50,640 nt of DNA from Pectinatus sp. Its GTDB lineage: Bacteria; Bacillota; Negativicutes; Selenomonadales; Selenomonadaceae. Where the stretch lies: NCBI GenBank assembly GCA_020025075.1, contig JAHHSR010000006.1:1-50640 (forward strand), given 5' to 3'. Positions 22,802-32,038 of the stretch are shown piece after piece (the stretch's first letter is position 1; the number at the start of each line of letters is the position of its first letter). Below the pieces are notes generated by a model. It did not search any database and was not told the origin of the DNA. It worked only from the letters and a program-made list of their open reading frames with translations. The position numbers and the translations under genes were made by a program.

Positions 22802-23764
22802 TTATGCTAAAACACGTGCCAAGCGAACCAGTTCAGGATCCAGCGTCTTGGTATTATTGACGGAGTCAAAGAGGTCAATGCTGACGACTTTTCCCGCATT
22901 AAAGCCAAAGACGACATTAGAAATGCCCGAAATAACAGCAAGTGCTGCCCTTTCGCCCAAAATGCTCGCTTTAAGACGGTCTTCTACGCTCGGCGAACCG
23001 CCGCGCTGAATATGTCCCAAAACGGAAACCCGCGTATCAATGCCCGTTTTTTCACCGATAATCTTGCCAATTTCAATCCCGCTGCCAGCACCTTCAGCTA
23101 CCACTACAATGCTATAACGGCGCCCATCTTTGTAGGAGGATTTCAGGTCTTTGCATATTTCATCCAAGTTAAACTTTGCTTCTGGCACGAGTACATATTC
23201 TGCACCGCCTGCAATTCCAGCCATCATGGCAAGCCACCCCGAAGTGCGACCCATTACCTCGATAACAATGATACGGCGATGCGACGATGCCGTATCGCGC
23301 AATTTGTTTATCGCATCCAAAATCGTATTGACAGCCGTATCTGCGCCTATCGTATAATCGGTACCCCAAACGTCGTTGTCAATCGTCCCGGGCAAGCCGA
23401 CAATCGGTATATTGCCCATCTTGCTGAGCAAAGCGCCGCCTGTAAGGCTGCCGTCGCCACCAATAATGACAAGGCCTTCAATACCATGTTTGCGCAAATT
23501 TTCTAGGGCCTTTTGGCGACCAGCTTCGGTCTTAAATTCCTCGCTGCGCGCCGTACCCAAAAATGTACCGCCGCGCTGAATAATGTCGCTAACACTACGC
23601 GAGTTCAGTTCATGAATATCGTCTTGAATCATGCCCTGATAACCATTATTGATACCAAATACGCGCACGCCTTCGTAAATAGCCGTTCTAACAACAGCAC
23701 GCGTCGCTGCGTTCATGCCGGGGCTGTCGCCGCCACTTGTCAATACAGCAATTGATTTTAACAT
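22802..23764 (-). CDS. pfkA: ATP-dependent 6-phosphofructokinase
   Basis: Phosphorylates fructose 6-phosphate in glycolysis. 320 residues, normal bacterial PfkA length. LTSGGDSPGMNAATRA at the N-terminus, IGGDGSLTGG with the Gly that marks ATP rather than PPi use, PGTIDNDVWGTDYTIG with the catalytic Asp, and MGRTSGWLA for substrate binding. ATG at 23764 has AGGAG nine bases upstream; a TTG just before it is less likely. First gene of the pfkA-thioesterase-murI unit. Confidence 0.97.
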   Translation of the reverse strand: MLKSIAVLTSGGDSPGMNAATRAVVRTAIYEGVRVFGINNGYQGMIQDDIHELNSRSVSDIIQRGGTFLGTARSEEFKTEAGRQKALENLRKHGIEGLVIIGGDGSLTGGALLSKMGNIPIVGLPGTIDNDVWGTDYTIGADTAVNTILDAINKLRDTASSHRRIIVIEVMGRTSGWLAMMAGIAGGAEYVLVPEAKFNLDEICKDLKSSYKDGRRYSIVVVAEGAGSGIEIGKIIGEKTGIDTRVSVLGHIQRGGSPSVEDRLKASILGERAALAVISGISNVVFGFNAGKVVSIDLFDSVNNTKTLDPELVRLARVLA

Positions 23765-23794
23765 CAAAAATCGCTCCTCATAATAATATTATCG

Positions 23795-25153
23795 TCAGGC
23801 ATTGATACTGGTAGGCTCTTCCTCTAGCTTTTCGTGCAGCTTAATCAAAACGCGCACAATGCGCACATTTTCGATTTCTTCCACGAAAAAGGCGTCATCG
23901 CCATAGGTGGTCTTTTGTCCCACCTGCGGCGGCGTGTCAACTCTCGTTGCCAGCCAACCGCCCAGCGTATCGACATCATCAGCCTCAATCTTTATCTTCA
24001 AAAAGTCCTCTAAATCAGTAAGTAATAGCTTTCCGTCAACAGAATAAAGCCCTTCGCCGCTTTTTTCAACGGCGGGACGTTCCTCATCAAATTCGTCTTG
24101 AATCTCGCCAACGATTTCTTCGAGAATGTCCTCGATGGTCACCATGCCAGCGGTACCGCCATATTCATCGACCACAATGGCTAGCTGCACGCGATGCTTT
24201 TGCATCGTTTTAAGCAAATTGCCGATGAGCATCGTCTCAGGTACAAAAGGCACTTCACGCGCCAAGGCCGCTATATCTGGCCTTTTACCCTCATAAAGTG
24301 TTCGCAATAAATCCTTAATATGCAAAAAGCCAACAACATGGTCTTTATCCTCATGACAAATCGGATAGCGCGTAAGCTGATTATCAAGCGTTATGGCAAT
24401 GTTGTCGTCAATATCATCTTCAAGGTAAAGACAGACCATATCCGTGCGCGGAATCATGATTTCTCGCACACTGCGGTCAGAAAAATCAAGCACATTATCG
24501 ACAAACAAAAGCTCTGTCTTATCTATATAGCCGTGTTTATGACTTTCTTCCATCAAAATGCGTATCTCGTCTTCCGTATGAGCCGCGTCTTCCTCCGCCG
24601 CCGGCTCAAAGCCCAACATCCTGATAGCCCAGTTGGCCACATGATTTAGGAGCCATACGGCAGGATACATGAGGCGCTGAAATAAAATCATCGGTATGGC
24701 AATACTCAAGATAACGGGTTCCACCTTCTGTATTGCCATCGATTTCGGTGCCAATTCCCCCATGACGATATGCAGCGCCGTTATAATGGAAAAGCCCAAA
24801 ATAAGTGATAGAGAATGGCAGTAGGCCGGTTCCAGCGCAAAAAAGCGAAAAACGGGCTCCAAAAGCGCCGACACGGCAGGCTCACCAGCCCACCCTAAAC
24901 CGAGTGAAGCTAGCGTTATGCCAAGCTGAGTCACAGATAAGGAGGCATCCATGTGCTCTGTGAGAAGTTTTGCATAGCGGGCACGGCGATTACCCTGCTG
25001 CACCAAAAGGTCAAGGCGCGTGCTGCGAATCTTAACGATTGCAAATTCAGCCGCAACGAAAAAGCCATTCATAAATACCAAAAGGCAGACGAGCAGTAAT
25101 TTTAGCCCAATAGATACACTATCCAAAAAAATCCCTGCAAAAGCAGATTTCAC
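23795..25153 (-). CDS. CNNM/HlyC-CorC family membrane protein with CBS pair
   Basis: 452 residues. An N-terminal DUF21 (CNNM) membrane domain with about four helices (LLLVCLLVFMNGFFVAAEFAIV, cut here to the core LVFMNGFFVAAEFAIV), then two CBS domains (VREIMIPRTDMVCL and the YGGTAGMVTIEDILEEIVG segment), and a C-terminal CorC_HlyC domain. Related proteins export or sense Mg2+/Co2+; the label hemolysin is historical. The start is placed at GTG 25153, which overlaps a strong AGGAGGTGA ribosome site; no better start follows closely. clpP has the same odd arrangement (GAGGTGAATTCTGCT there, GAGGTGAAATCTGCT here). Confidence 0.9.
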   Translation of the reverse strand: MKSAFAGIFLDSVSIGLKLLLVCLLVFMNGFFVAAEFAIVKIRSTRLDLLVQQGNRRARYAKLLTEHMDASLSVTQLGITLASLGLGWAGEPAVSALLEPVFRFFALEPAYCHSLSLILGFSIITALHIVMGELAPKSMAIQKVEPVILSIAIPMILFQRLMYPAVWLLNHVANWAIRMLGFEPAAEEDAAHTEDEIRILMEESHKHGYIDKTELLFVDNVLDFSDRSVREIMIPRTDMVCLYLEDDIDDNIAITLDNQLTRYPICHEDKDHVVGFLHIKDLLRTLYEGKRPDIAALAREVPFVPETMLIGNLLKTMQKHRVQLAIVVDEYGGTAGMVTIEDILEEIVGEIQDEFDEERPAVEKSGEGLYSVDGKLLLTDLEDFLKIKIEADDVDTLGGWLATRVDTPPQVGQKTTYGDDAFFVEEIENVRIVRVLIKLHEKLEEEPTSINA

Positions 25154-25192
25154 CTCCTAAAAATTAAAAATACATATCTTTTTTATATTCAC

Positions 25193-25220
25193 TATCAAGC
25201 AACAAAAATCCTTCTTGATA
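25193..25220. repeat. Inverted repeat between topB and the CNNM gene
   Basis: TATCAAG (25193-25199) N14 CTTGATA (25214-25220), perfect 7-base arms, 12 nt after the topB stop. No T run follows on the minus strand, so it may be a weak terminator or an operator for the downstream gene. Confidence 0.35.
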
Positions 25221-25231
25221 AAAATTTTTTA

Positions 25232-27334
25232 CTATTTTTGCATCAAGTCCCATGCAGACACAAAGCCCGTATTCACGAGATTTTCTTCAGCCTGCACCGC
25301 CGGCTTTGCCATAGGGCGCGTCAAAGCGGGCTTGCCGTTTGCGTCACTACAAGTATAGCGGCAAACAGGATAAGCTGAACAGCCCCAAAACGGGCCATTT
25401 TTTCCCACCCGCTGCATTAAGATGCCCTTGCCGCAACGCGGACAAGCCGCCCCCTTTTTCAAGCCTAAAACGACTAGCTGCGCCGCCTTTTTCGTCACTT
25501 CCTGCACAAATTCTTCCTGGCGACGTAAAAACTCCTCTAAACTTCCCTCGCCCTGCGCCAAAAGCGACAGATAATCCTCCCAGCGTGCCGTAAAGTCAGG
25601 GCAGGTGAGCTGCTCTGGCAAAACATCAATCATAGTAAAGGCCGCTTCAGAAGGGCGCAGATATTTCTTTCCCTTTTCACGGCACAAAAATCCCTTTTCA
25701 ATGAGCTCATCAATGATATTGGCACGTGTAGCCTCTGTTCCAATACCCGAAACGGAACGCAGGCGCTTTTTTACCTGGGCATCCTGCACGTACTTATGGA
25801 TATTTTTCATGCCTGCCAAAAGCGTTGCGGCGGTAAAGCGAGCTGGCGGCTTTGTCGTCTTTTTTTCAGCTGCCGCCTGCGAAAGTTGTACGGCATCACC
25901 TTTTTTCATCGCGGGCAATGTCTCCTGTTCATCACCGCCATCATCGGATACGGTTTCCTTTTTTTCGCCTTGATAAAGTTCCTTCCAACCAATCTGCATA
26001 GGGGTACGCCCCGAGACTTTAAACTTTTCGCCGGCAAAGTCTATCTGCGCGCGCACTTGTTCAAAAATATACTCGGGATAAAACTGCGCTAGGTATTGGC
26101 GAGCAATGAGATAATATATATTTTTCTCGACGGCATCTAATTGTTCCCAATTCACCTTGACCGTCGTCGGAATAATGGCATGGTGAGCCGTAATTTTTTT
26201 GTCGTTCCAGGCGCGAGACTTTAATTGTTTATCGGCTTTTTGCGCCCATTTGCAAAGGCGCTCTTTTCCATCAGACAGCAGATTATTCAGGATAGAAAGG
26301 CGTGCGGCAAACTGATTTTGCGGCAGATATTCGCAGTCAGAACGCGGATAGCTGGTAAGTTTTTTTTCGTAAAGGCGCTGCGCTGCATCTAAAACCTGTT
26401 GCGGTTCATAGCCAAAACGCCGACCAGCCATGACTTGCAAGGAAGAAAGAGAAAACGGCAAAGGAGCAGCCTCTTTTTTTTGCTGCCGAGAAAAAGCACT
26501 GACTTTTCCCGGTTTTTTTTCTGCCTTTAATTTTTGCAAGAGCGCCTCCGCTACCGAAGAATCGACGAGCCTTCCCTCGCTATCTAGTCCCGTCTGCAAT
26601 TCGTCTGGCTGCCAAACAGCCTTTAGGACACCATTTTCGTGCAAAAATTCTGCCTTGATGACAAAATAATCAACGGGTTTAAAATTTTGCAATTCTCTCT
26701 CGCGGCGCACGGCAAGCGCTAGAGTCGGCGTCTTGACGCGCCCAACGGGCAAGATGGATTTATCTTTTTTCACAAAGCGCACAGCCAGCGTAAAAGCGCG
26801 CGATAAATTAAAGCCGACCAGCCAATCGGCACGTGCCCGCGCCAGTGCCGATTGTTTTAAAGAATAAAAATCGCGGTTATCGCGCAAATCACATAAGGCC
26901 GCCTGAATACTTTTGGCATCGAGCGCATTTAAAAGCAAGCGGTGCACGGGTTTTTTATTGCCAAAATAATCGAGTATTTCATCAACTAAAAGCTGACCTT
27001 CACGGTCCGGGTCGCCGGCATTGACGATTTCGTCAGCGCGTTCAGCAAGTGACTTAATAATCTCGTATTGTGCCCGGCTTGATTGGCTGACAACCATCTG
27101 CCATTTGGCAGGAATAATAGGAAGGTCACTTGCCTGCCACCTTTTATATTTGGGGTCATATTCGGCAGGCTCAGCTTGCCTCAGGATATGGCCAAAAGCC
27201 CAGGTCACAAGGCCTCCCTTCGTTTCAATGAAGCCTTCGCCCCGCTTTAGGACACCTAGTTCTTTAGCTATCTCCCTGCCTACACTAGGCTTTTCCGCTA
27301 TATATAAAAGCAATTTTTTTTCTTTTTGCTGCAT
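25232..27334 (-). CDS. topB: DNA topoisomerase III
   Basis: Type IA topoisomerase that decatenates and relaxes DNA; 700 residues from ATG at 27334. The Toprim domain starts LYIAEKPSVGREIA and has the NAGDPDREGQLL acidic triad. The active-site Tyr is in KLTSYPRSDCEYLP. A C-terminal zinc ribbon reads CPRCGKGILM ... FWGCSAYPVCRYTC. The frame extends 28 codons upstream into the DUF4127 gene, but AAGGGG just before the ATG supports the shorter form. It starts 10 nt after the DUF4127 stop. Topo III genes are often carried on mobile elements, but nothing mobile flanks this copy. Confidence 0.95.
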   Translation of the reverse strand: MQQKEKKLLLYIAEKPSVGREIAKELGVLKRGEGFIETKGGLVTWAFGHILRQAEPAEYDPKYKRWQASDLPIIPAKWQMVVSQSSRAQYEIIKSLAERADEIVNAGDPDREGQLLVDEILDYFGNKKPVHRLLLNALDAKSIQAALCDLRDNRDFYSLKQSALARARADWLVGFNLSRAFTLAVRFVKKDKSILPVGRVKTPTLALAVRRERELQNFKPVDYFVIKAEFLHENGVLKAVWQPDELQTGLDSEGRLVDSSVAEALLQKLKAEKKPGKVSAFSRQQKKEAAPLPFSLSSLQVMAGRRFGYEPQQVLDAAQRLYEKKLTSYPRSDCEYLPQNQFAARLSILNNLLSDGKERLCKWAQKADKQLKSRAWNDKKITAHHAIIPTTVKVNWEQLDAVEKNIYYLIARQYLAQFYPEYIFEQVRAQIDFAGEKFKVSGRTPMQIGWKELYQGEKKETVSDDGGDEQETLPAMKKGDAVQLSQAAAEKKTTKPPARFTAATLLAGMKNIHKYVQDAQVKKRLRSVSGIGTEATRANIIDELIEKGFLCREKGKKYLRPSEAAFTMIDVLPEQLTCPDFTARWEDYLSLLAQGEGSLEEFLRRQEEFVQEVTKKAAQLVVLGLKKGAACPRCGKGILMQRVGKNGPFWGCSAYPVCRYTCSDANGKPALTRPMAKPAVQAEENLVNTGFVSAWDLMQK

Positions 27335-27344
27335 CAAAATCCCC

Positions 27345-29000
27345 TTACCAGACAATATCAAAAAGCTTATTTTGGGCAAAGGCATCTTTTTGCTGGGAAA
27401 CCGCAATTTGCGCTTCAAACAGGCGATTCCAAGGGAAGTGCACCGACACGCTTTTTATGCCGGCTTGCGGCATGTTCTGGTCGATAAAAGACTGCATGAG
27501 CCGCTGCGCATCAAGGCGAGCCGGCAAAATCTTATCACCTAAAAAAAGCTTTGAGCCCGTACCCGGAAAAATATTTAAAAGCCTTGCCACTTGCTGGCGA
27601 ACATTAGCTTGATAGACCCAATCATCTAAATAACGCGCCAAAAGAAGCTGTCTTCTTTTTTCTGGCGACATATGAAGCGATAAAATACCCTGTGCTATCG
27701 CCCAGCCGGTACTATTAGTTGCCGTATTCCAGCCAGCATAAGAATAAAGCTTAAACAAGAGATTCTCCCTTGCCAATCCTGCCATAAGAGCATTATCAGC
27801 GCCATTAGCAAAAGCAATATCCGCTACAGCTACCGGGCGTTTGGCAAGGACATAATTTTTTATCATGGCAAGAAAACTCGCCGTATTAGCGCGCGGTGCC
27901 GCAACATCAAGCGGCGTATTAGCTTCATATGTATAGCCGCTCACATTGGTATTGACGAGCAAGATAAGAGAAGCGCCATAATCAGTTGCAGAAGGAATGC
28001 CGCCCGCAAGTCGAATTTCATCATTAATCGAATCATCTATGGGTTCATCAGAATATTTGGGAATCGTGCCGCCGCCATAGCCAGAGGCATAGGCAACGTC
28101 AATAACCGGGTGAAAATTGAGCATCTCATCAACTTGGCGCGTCAAAAGCAAAAGTCCTACCTCATCAATGCCCTGCAACATGCAAATTCTATCCTTGGAC
28201 ACATCGGACATGTATTTTTTTAAGATGACGCTTTCACGATGCGTTTGCGAATATGGCGCATTATCGTCACAGCCAAGTGCCAGATAATCTATTGCCCCCT
28301 CCTTAGAAAGGTTGATGAGGGCACAATTAGCCGCAAGATTTTTTTGGCGACGCCCGAGCCAATCTTTTAAAACATCTGGTGGTATCTGCGCAGCACAAGC
28401 GACAAGCTGCTGTCTTTCCTCCTCCGTAAGGCCGCAAGCGCGCTGCTTATCCAAAAGCTGCGTATAAAGAAAAATCTGCTTGCCATAAAGGCGGTAATAG
28501 GAAGGTTCCTCCGTCCCGGAGGCGCTGCTGTCGCGCGGCGTACGCATAATTGAAGAAAAGACAAAGAGCTTCAGCTGGGGAAATTTCTTATGCACATTTT
28601 CAAGTCGTTTGACACGCTCGATTAATTCCGCAAGGTTTATTTTATGTTTGCGCGATTGAACCAGGCTGCCATATAATAAAGTATCAGCCGATACTACAGC
28701 TCCATGTGCGCCTGTTCCATTTTCCATCAGCCAATCATAAATTTTTTGTGGCTGGCCAGAATTTTCTCTGCTGCCCAGTAAATCATTAGGTGGCATCTTG
28801 ACAACAAAGCCAGCACTTTCAATTGCCTGTGCGGTTTGCTCGGCACAAATGGGACGCCCATCATGTGGCACATATAGGATAATCTTGGGCGGCGCTTTTT
28901 TTGCCGCCGCACTTGGGCTGCCAAAAAAGCTGAATATGAGAAAGAAAAGTAAAATTGCTGCTAACTGCTCCTTGCAGACAAATCTACACGACTGTCGCAA
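27345..29000 (-). CDS. DUF4127 family exported protein, function unknown
   Basis: 551 residues from TTG at 29000, six bases after GAGGTG. The N-terminus is a clear signal peptide or anchor (LAAILLFFLIFSFFGSPSAAA). The mature part matches DUF4127: LYVPHDGRPICAEQT, the NGTGAHGAVVSADTLLYGSL block, YLALGCDDNAPYSQTHRE, and ASGYGGGTIPKYSDEPI. No enzymatic activity is established for the family as far as I know; conserved Asp/His pairs suggest a hydrolase or transferase, which is only inference. It is followed by topB. A frame upstream of the TTG continues 22 codons without support. Confidence 0.85.
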   Translation of the reverse strand: MRQSCRFVCKEQLAAILLFFLIFSFFGSPSAAAKKAPPKIILYVPHDGRPICAEQTAQAIESAGFVVKMPPNDLLGSRENSGQPQKIYDWLMENGTGAHGAVVSADTLLYGSLVQSRKHKINLAELIERVKRLENVHKKFPQLKLFVFSSIMRTPRDSSASGTEEPSYYRLYGKQIFLYTQLLDKQRACGLTEEERQQLVACAAQIPPDVLKDWLGRRQKNLAANCALINLSKEGAIDYLALGCDDNAPYSQTHRESVILKKYMSDVSKDRICMLQGIDEVGLLLLTRQVDEMLNFHPVIDVAYASGYGGGTIPKYSDEPIDDSINDEIRLAGGIPSATDYGASLILLVNTNVSGYTYEANTPLDVAAPRANTASFLAMIKNYVLAKRPVAVADIAFANGADNALMAGLARENLLFKLYSYAGWNTATNSTGWAIAQGILSLHMSPEKRRQLLLARYLDDWVYQANVRQQVARLLNIFPGTGSKLFLGDKILPARLDAQRLMQSFIDQNMPQAGIKSVSVHFPWNRLFEAQIAVSQQKDAFAQNKLFDIVW

Positions 29001-29030
29001 TTTTTTCACCTCAATTTTTGGTATTTTATA

Positions 29031-29060
29031 AGCATAGCATAAAAAATATCCTTTTAACAA
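29031..29060 (-). promoter_or_regulatory. Possible promoter of the DUF4127 gene
   Basis: On the minus strand TTGTTA (29060-29055), 18-nt spacer, TATGCT (29036-29031). Moderate match in the 111-bp divergent region between DUF4127 and the radical SAM gene. Confidence 0.35.
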
Positions 29061-29111
29061 GCGCAATTCCGCCTTCTTCTCAATGACAAATAATTTTCAG
29101 GAGGTAATTTT

Positions 29112-30854
29112 TTGAAAGTCCTACTCGTCGCCGTAAATGCAAAATACATACATTCATCTCTCGGCACACGTTATCTCAAAACCTACTGCCAATCCCTTCC
29201 CTGTCAGATAGAAATAGCTGAATACACGATAAACAACCACCTGCTCCCCATTGCCGATGATATTTTAGGCCATGCTCCCGATTTTATCGGCATTGAGTGC
29301 TATATCTGGAATATTGAGCTCATCAAAAAGCTCTTGCCGCTTTTAAAAAAACTCTTGCCCCATGCCAAAATCTGTTGTGGCGGACCAGAAGTTTCTTACG
29401 ATGTTGAAAATTTTATGCAGGAATTTCCCTGCGTCGATTATCTCGTGCGTGGCGAGGGCGAGGACGTCTTTTTCAGCCTGCTAGAAGACCTTTGCGCCAA
29501 TAAGATACCGCAAAATCCCGCTTTGGCGCAGCGCAACTTTGACGGCTCCATCAATATCGGCTACCCTTCCAGCGTCCCTTCGCTTGATAGATTACCCTTC
29601 CCTTATAGCGAAGCAGACCTTGCAGAGCTTAAAGGGCGCATCATCTATTATGAAAGCTCACGCGGCTGCCCGTTCAGCTGCAAATATTGCCTTTCTTGCG
29701 CCACGCGCGGCGTGCGTTATCGCTCGCTCGATAAGGTATTTAGCGAGCTGCAATTTTTTGCTTCCCATAATGTGCGCCAAGTAAAATTTGTCGACCGGAC
29801 TTTCAATGCCGATAAAAAACACTTTATCCCCATCATTGAATTTTTGGCCAAGCTCGACTGCAAGACGAATTTTCACTTTGAAATGGCCATCGACATTCTC
29901 GATGATGAGGGCTTTGCCGCGCTAAAAAAATTGCCCAAAGGACGCGTGCAGTTAGAAATTGGCATACAATCGACCAATGAGCGCACCTTGTCAGAGGTCA
30001 GCCGCAAAAACAACTGGTCCAAAATTGCTGCCAATATCCGGCGCATCATCGCCCTTGGTACCATTCATGTACACACCGACCTCATTATCGGCTTGCCACA
30101 AGAAAATATGCAGTCACTGCATAATTCCTTTAATGATGCCTATGCCCTAAAGCCTCAAATGCTGCAAGTCGGCTTTTTAAAATTTTTAAAAGGCTCTGCC
30201 ATGGAAGACCTCGTCGAGCCTTACCGCTACCAATATATGGATAGCGCCCCTTACGAAGTGCTCGCCAGCAACGACCTGAGTGCCAAAGAGCTGCGCTTTT
30301 TGCGCCTTTTTGTCGAAGTATTTGAGTTATATGGCAATTCAGGCCGCTTTGCCTGCCTCTTGGAATATCTGCATCAAAAAGCAGGAAATGACTATTTTTC
30401 ACTTTTCTCGAAACTCGCTTCTTTCTGGCTCAAAGAGGGACTGTATAAAAAAAAGCATGCACCGCAAGAGCTTTATACTCTCATTTGCAACTTTGCCCGC
30501 CAAGAATTTAAACTTAATGAAGATACCTTTTTAAAGCAGGCTTGCCGCTTCGACCTTTTAGCAAGCGAAAACGGCAAATTTCGCAATAAAAGCGCTTCTG
30601 TGCTAGCCGATAAAGACCTCGCTGCCTTTTGGAAAAAGGGCGGCGGTGCCGAAAAATACGCCCACGATTATAAATTTTCCAGCTGGCGCGACGCTAAGCG
30701 CGATTTTGCCTTAGAAATTTTTTCTTTTGATATGCTCCAATTTCTAAATAGCGGCAAAATCGAGGAAAAGAAAACTGTCCTGCTATTTGATTATCGCGGC
30801 GAGACAGCTAAAATTACTGCCATACCAATAAATGAAATCATAAAAGAGGATTAA
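29112..30854 (+). CDS. B12-binding-domain radical SAM protein with C-terminal DUF4080
   Basis: 580 residues. The N-terminus (about 1-130) is a cobalamin-binding Rossmann-like domain (KVLLVAVNAKYIHSSLG). The radical SAM core has the CxxxCxxC cluster motif in SSRGCPFSCKYCLSC at about residue 185. The C-terminal 200 residues match DUF4080. Substrate unknown; characterised relatives methylate or rearrange unactivated carbons. TTG at 29112 is preceded by AGGAGG. A second radical SAM gene follows after one base, so the two are coupled. Oxygen-sensitive chemistry fits the anaerobic host. Confidence 0.88.
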   Translation: MKVLLVAVNAKYIHSSLGTRYLKTYCQSLPCQIEIAEYTINNHLLPIADDILGHAPDFIGIECYIWNIELIKKLLPLLKKLLPHAKICCGGPEVSYDVENFMQEFPCVDYLVRGEGEDVFFSLLEDLCANKIPQNPALAQRNFDGSINIGYPSSVPSLDRLPFPYSEADLAELKGRIIYYESSRGCPFSCKYCLSCATRGVRYRSLDKVFSELQFFASHNVRQVKFVDRTFNADKKHFIPIIEFLAKLDCKTNFHFEMAIDILDDEGFAALKKLPKGRVQLEIGIQSTNERTLSEVSRKNNWSKIAANIRRIIALGTIHVHTDLIIGLPQENMQSLHNSFNDAYALKPQMLQVGFLKFLKGSAMEDLVEPYRYQYMDSAPYEVLASNDLSAKELRFLRLFVEVFELYGNSGRFACLLEYLHQKAGNDYFSLFSKLASFWLKEGLYKKKHAPQELYTLICNFARQEFKLNEDTFLKQACRFDLLASENGKFRNKSASVLADKDLAAFWKKGGGAEKYAHDYKFSSWRDAKRDFALEIFSFDMLQFLNSGKIEEKKTVLLFDYRGETAKITAIPINEIIKED

Positions 30855-30855
30855 A

Positions 30856-31812
30856 ATGGTTTACTATCGTTTTTCTGATTACCTAAAGCAGCGCTATGGC
30901 GAAAAAGTCTACAAAATTCCCATTGCCCTGCCTGTTACCTGTCCCAATCGCGATGGCTCTTTGGGACGCGGTGGCTGCACCTTTTGCGGCCCCATTGGCG
31001 CCGGCTATGAAAGCCTGCCCGCTTCCATGTCCGTGACAGAGCAAATCGAGGCCAACAAACGCCATATTGTACCAAAATATAAAGCCAAAAAATTTATCGC
31101 CTATCTGCAAAACTACAGCAACACCTATTTGCCGCTCGAGCGCCTAGAGGGATATTTAGAAGAGGCTGCAAAAGCTGCCGATATGGTTGCCATTTATATT
31201 GCCACACGTCCCGACTGCATCAGCGAATCATATCTAAATGCTATAAAAAAGATACAAGAGTTATATAAGATAGATATTTGTATAGAGCTTGGTTTACAAA
31301 CTGTAAATCCGCACAGCCTCGTAAAAATCAATCGTGGCCATTCCTTAGCGGAATTTATCGATGCCGTCTTGCGCATCAAGCGTTACGATATGCAAGTTTG
31401 CGCCCATATGATTTTAAACTTGCCTTATGATGATGAATTAGATGTCATCGAGGGAGCAAAAATCCTCTCGGCGCTAAATGTCGACCAGGTAAAGCTCCAC
31501 GCCCTTTACATCATCAAGGGAACGCCAATGGCCAAGGCTTATGAAGATGGCAATTTAAAACTCATTTCCCTTTCTGCCTATGAAGAGCGCGTCATCGCTT
31601 TTTTGCAGTATTTATCTCCCAATATAATCATACAGAGAATTATCGGGCGAGCGCCAGCAGAAAACACCCTCTTTGCCAACTGGGGTACTGGCTGGTGGAA
31701 AATTCATGATACAATCGTAAATAGAATGGAAACAGAGAATATTTATCAAGGTAGACTTTGTGATTATTTGAACGGACATTTGCTAAAAAATTTTGCCAAT
31801 AATAATTGCTAA
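30856..31812 (+). CDS. TIGR01212-family radical SAM protein (YtqA/YhcC type)
   Basis: 318 residues. The family shows an extended first cluster spacing, CPNRDGSLGRGGCTFC (Cys at about 29, 41 and 44), as in E. coli YhcC and B. subtilis YtqA, together with IELGLQTVNP and AHMILNLPYDD. The function of the family is not established to my knowledge. The gene begins one base after the preceding radical SAM gene, so translational coupling is likely. Its 3' end overlaps the -35 box of the PFOR promoter. Confidence 0.9.
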   Translation: MVYYRFSDYLKQRYGEKVYKIPIALPVTCPNRDGSLGRGGCTFCGPIGAGYESLPASMSVTEQIEANKRHIVPKYKAKKFIAYLQNYSNTYLPLERLEGYLEEAAKAADMVAIYIATRPDCISESYLNAIKKIQELYKIDICIELGLQTVNPHSLVKINRGHSLAEFIDAVLRIKRYDMQVCAHMILNLPYDDELDVIEGAKILSALNVDQVKLHALYIIKGTPMAKAYEDGNLKLISLSAYEERVIAFLQYLSPNIIIQRIIGRAPAENTLFANWGTGWWKIHDTIVNRMETENIYQGRLCDYLNGHLLKNFANNNC

Positions 31813-31834
31813 TAATCCCAAAAGGGTGTATTAT
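31806..31834 (+). promoter_or_regulatory. PFOR promoter
   Basis: TTGCTA (31806-31811), 17-nt spacer, TATTAT (31829-31834). The -35 box lies in the last codons of the upstream radical SAM gene. Predicted leader is about 195 nt. Confidence 0.6.
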
Positions 31835-31839
31835 AAACG

Positions 31840-32038
31840 TATATTATAAAAAGTGCTATATAGGCTGCGGTTTTGACTGCTGCCAAGATAGCGCACACAC
31901 CTATTTAGACATTTTTCCTATTTATGAAAAATGCTCAGGGACGCGGGGCTAGCCCTTTGAAAAATGCTTGCTGCTTTTTCAAGAACCAGGCCTTACAGGC
32001 GCTGGAACTGCCAATCAATATCATATAGGGGAGAGAAT
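31840..32038 (+). other. Long structured leader of the PFOR gene
   Basis: Within about 195 nt there are four hairpins: CATTTTTC/GAAAAATG (31910-31917 with 31926-31933), GGGCTAGCCC (31946-31955), TTGAAAAA/TTTTTCAA (31957-31964 with 31975-31982), and CCAG-GCCT/AGGC-CTGG with one bulge (31986-32005). The first and third arms share the AAAAATG/CATTTTT sequence, so they could pair alternatively. No known riboswitch class is recognised. A frame runs in from 31964 but has no ribosome site. Confidence 0.45.

Noticed and set aside
25232..27334. topB as a mark of a conjugative element
   Set aside because: Topoisomerase III genes occur on such elements, but no relaxase, type IV secretion or integration genes flank this copy.
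31935..32010. TPP or other riboswitch in the PFOR leader
   Set aside because: Some G/C blocks resemble parts of a TPP aptamer, but the conserved CTGAGA and ACCTG elements are not both present in the right order.
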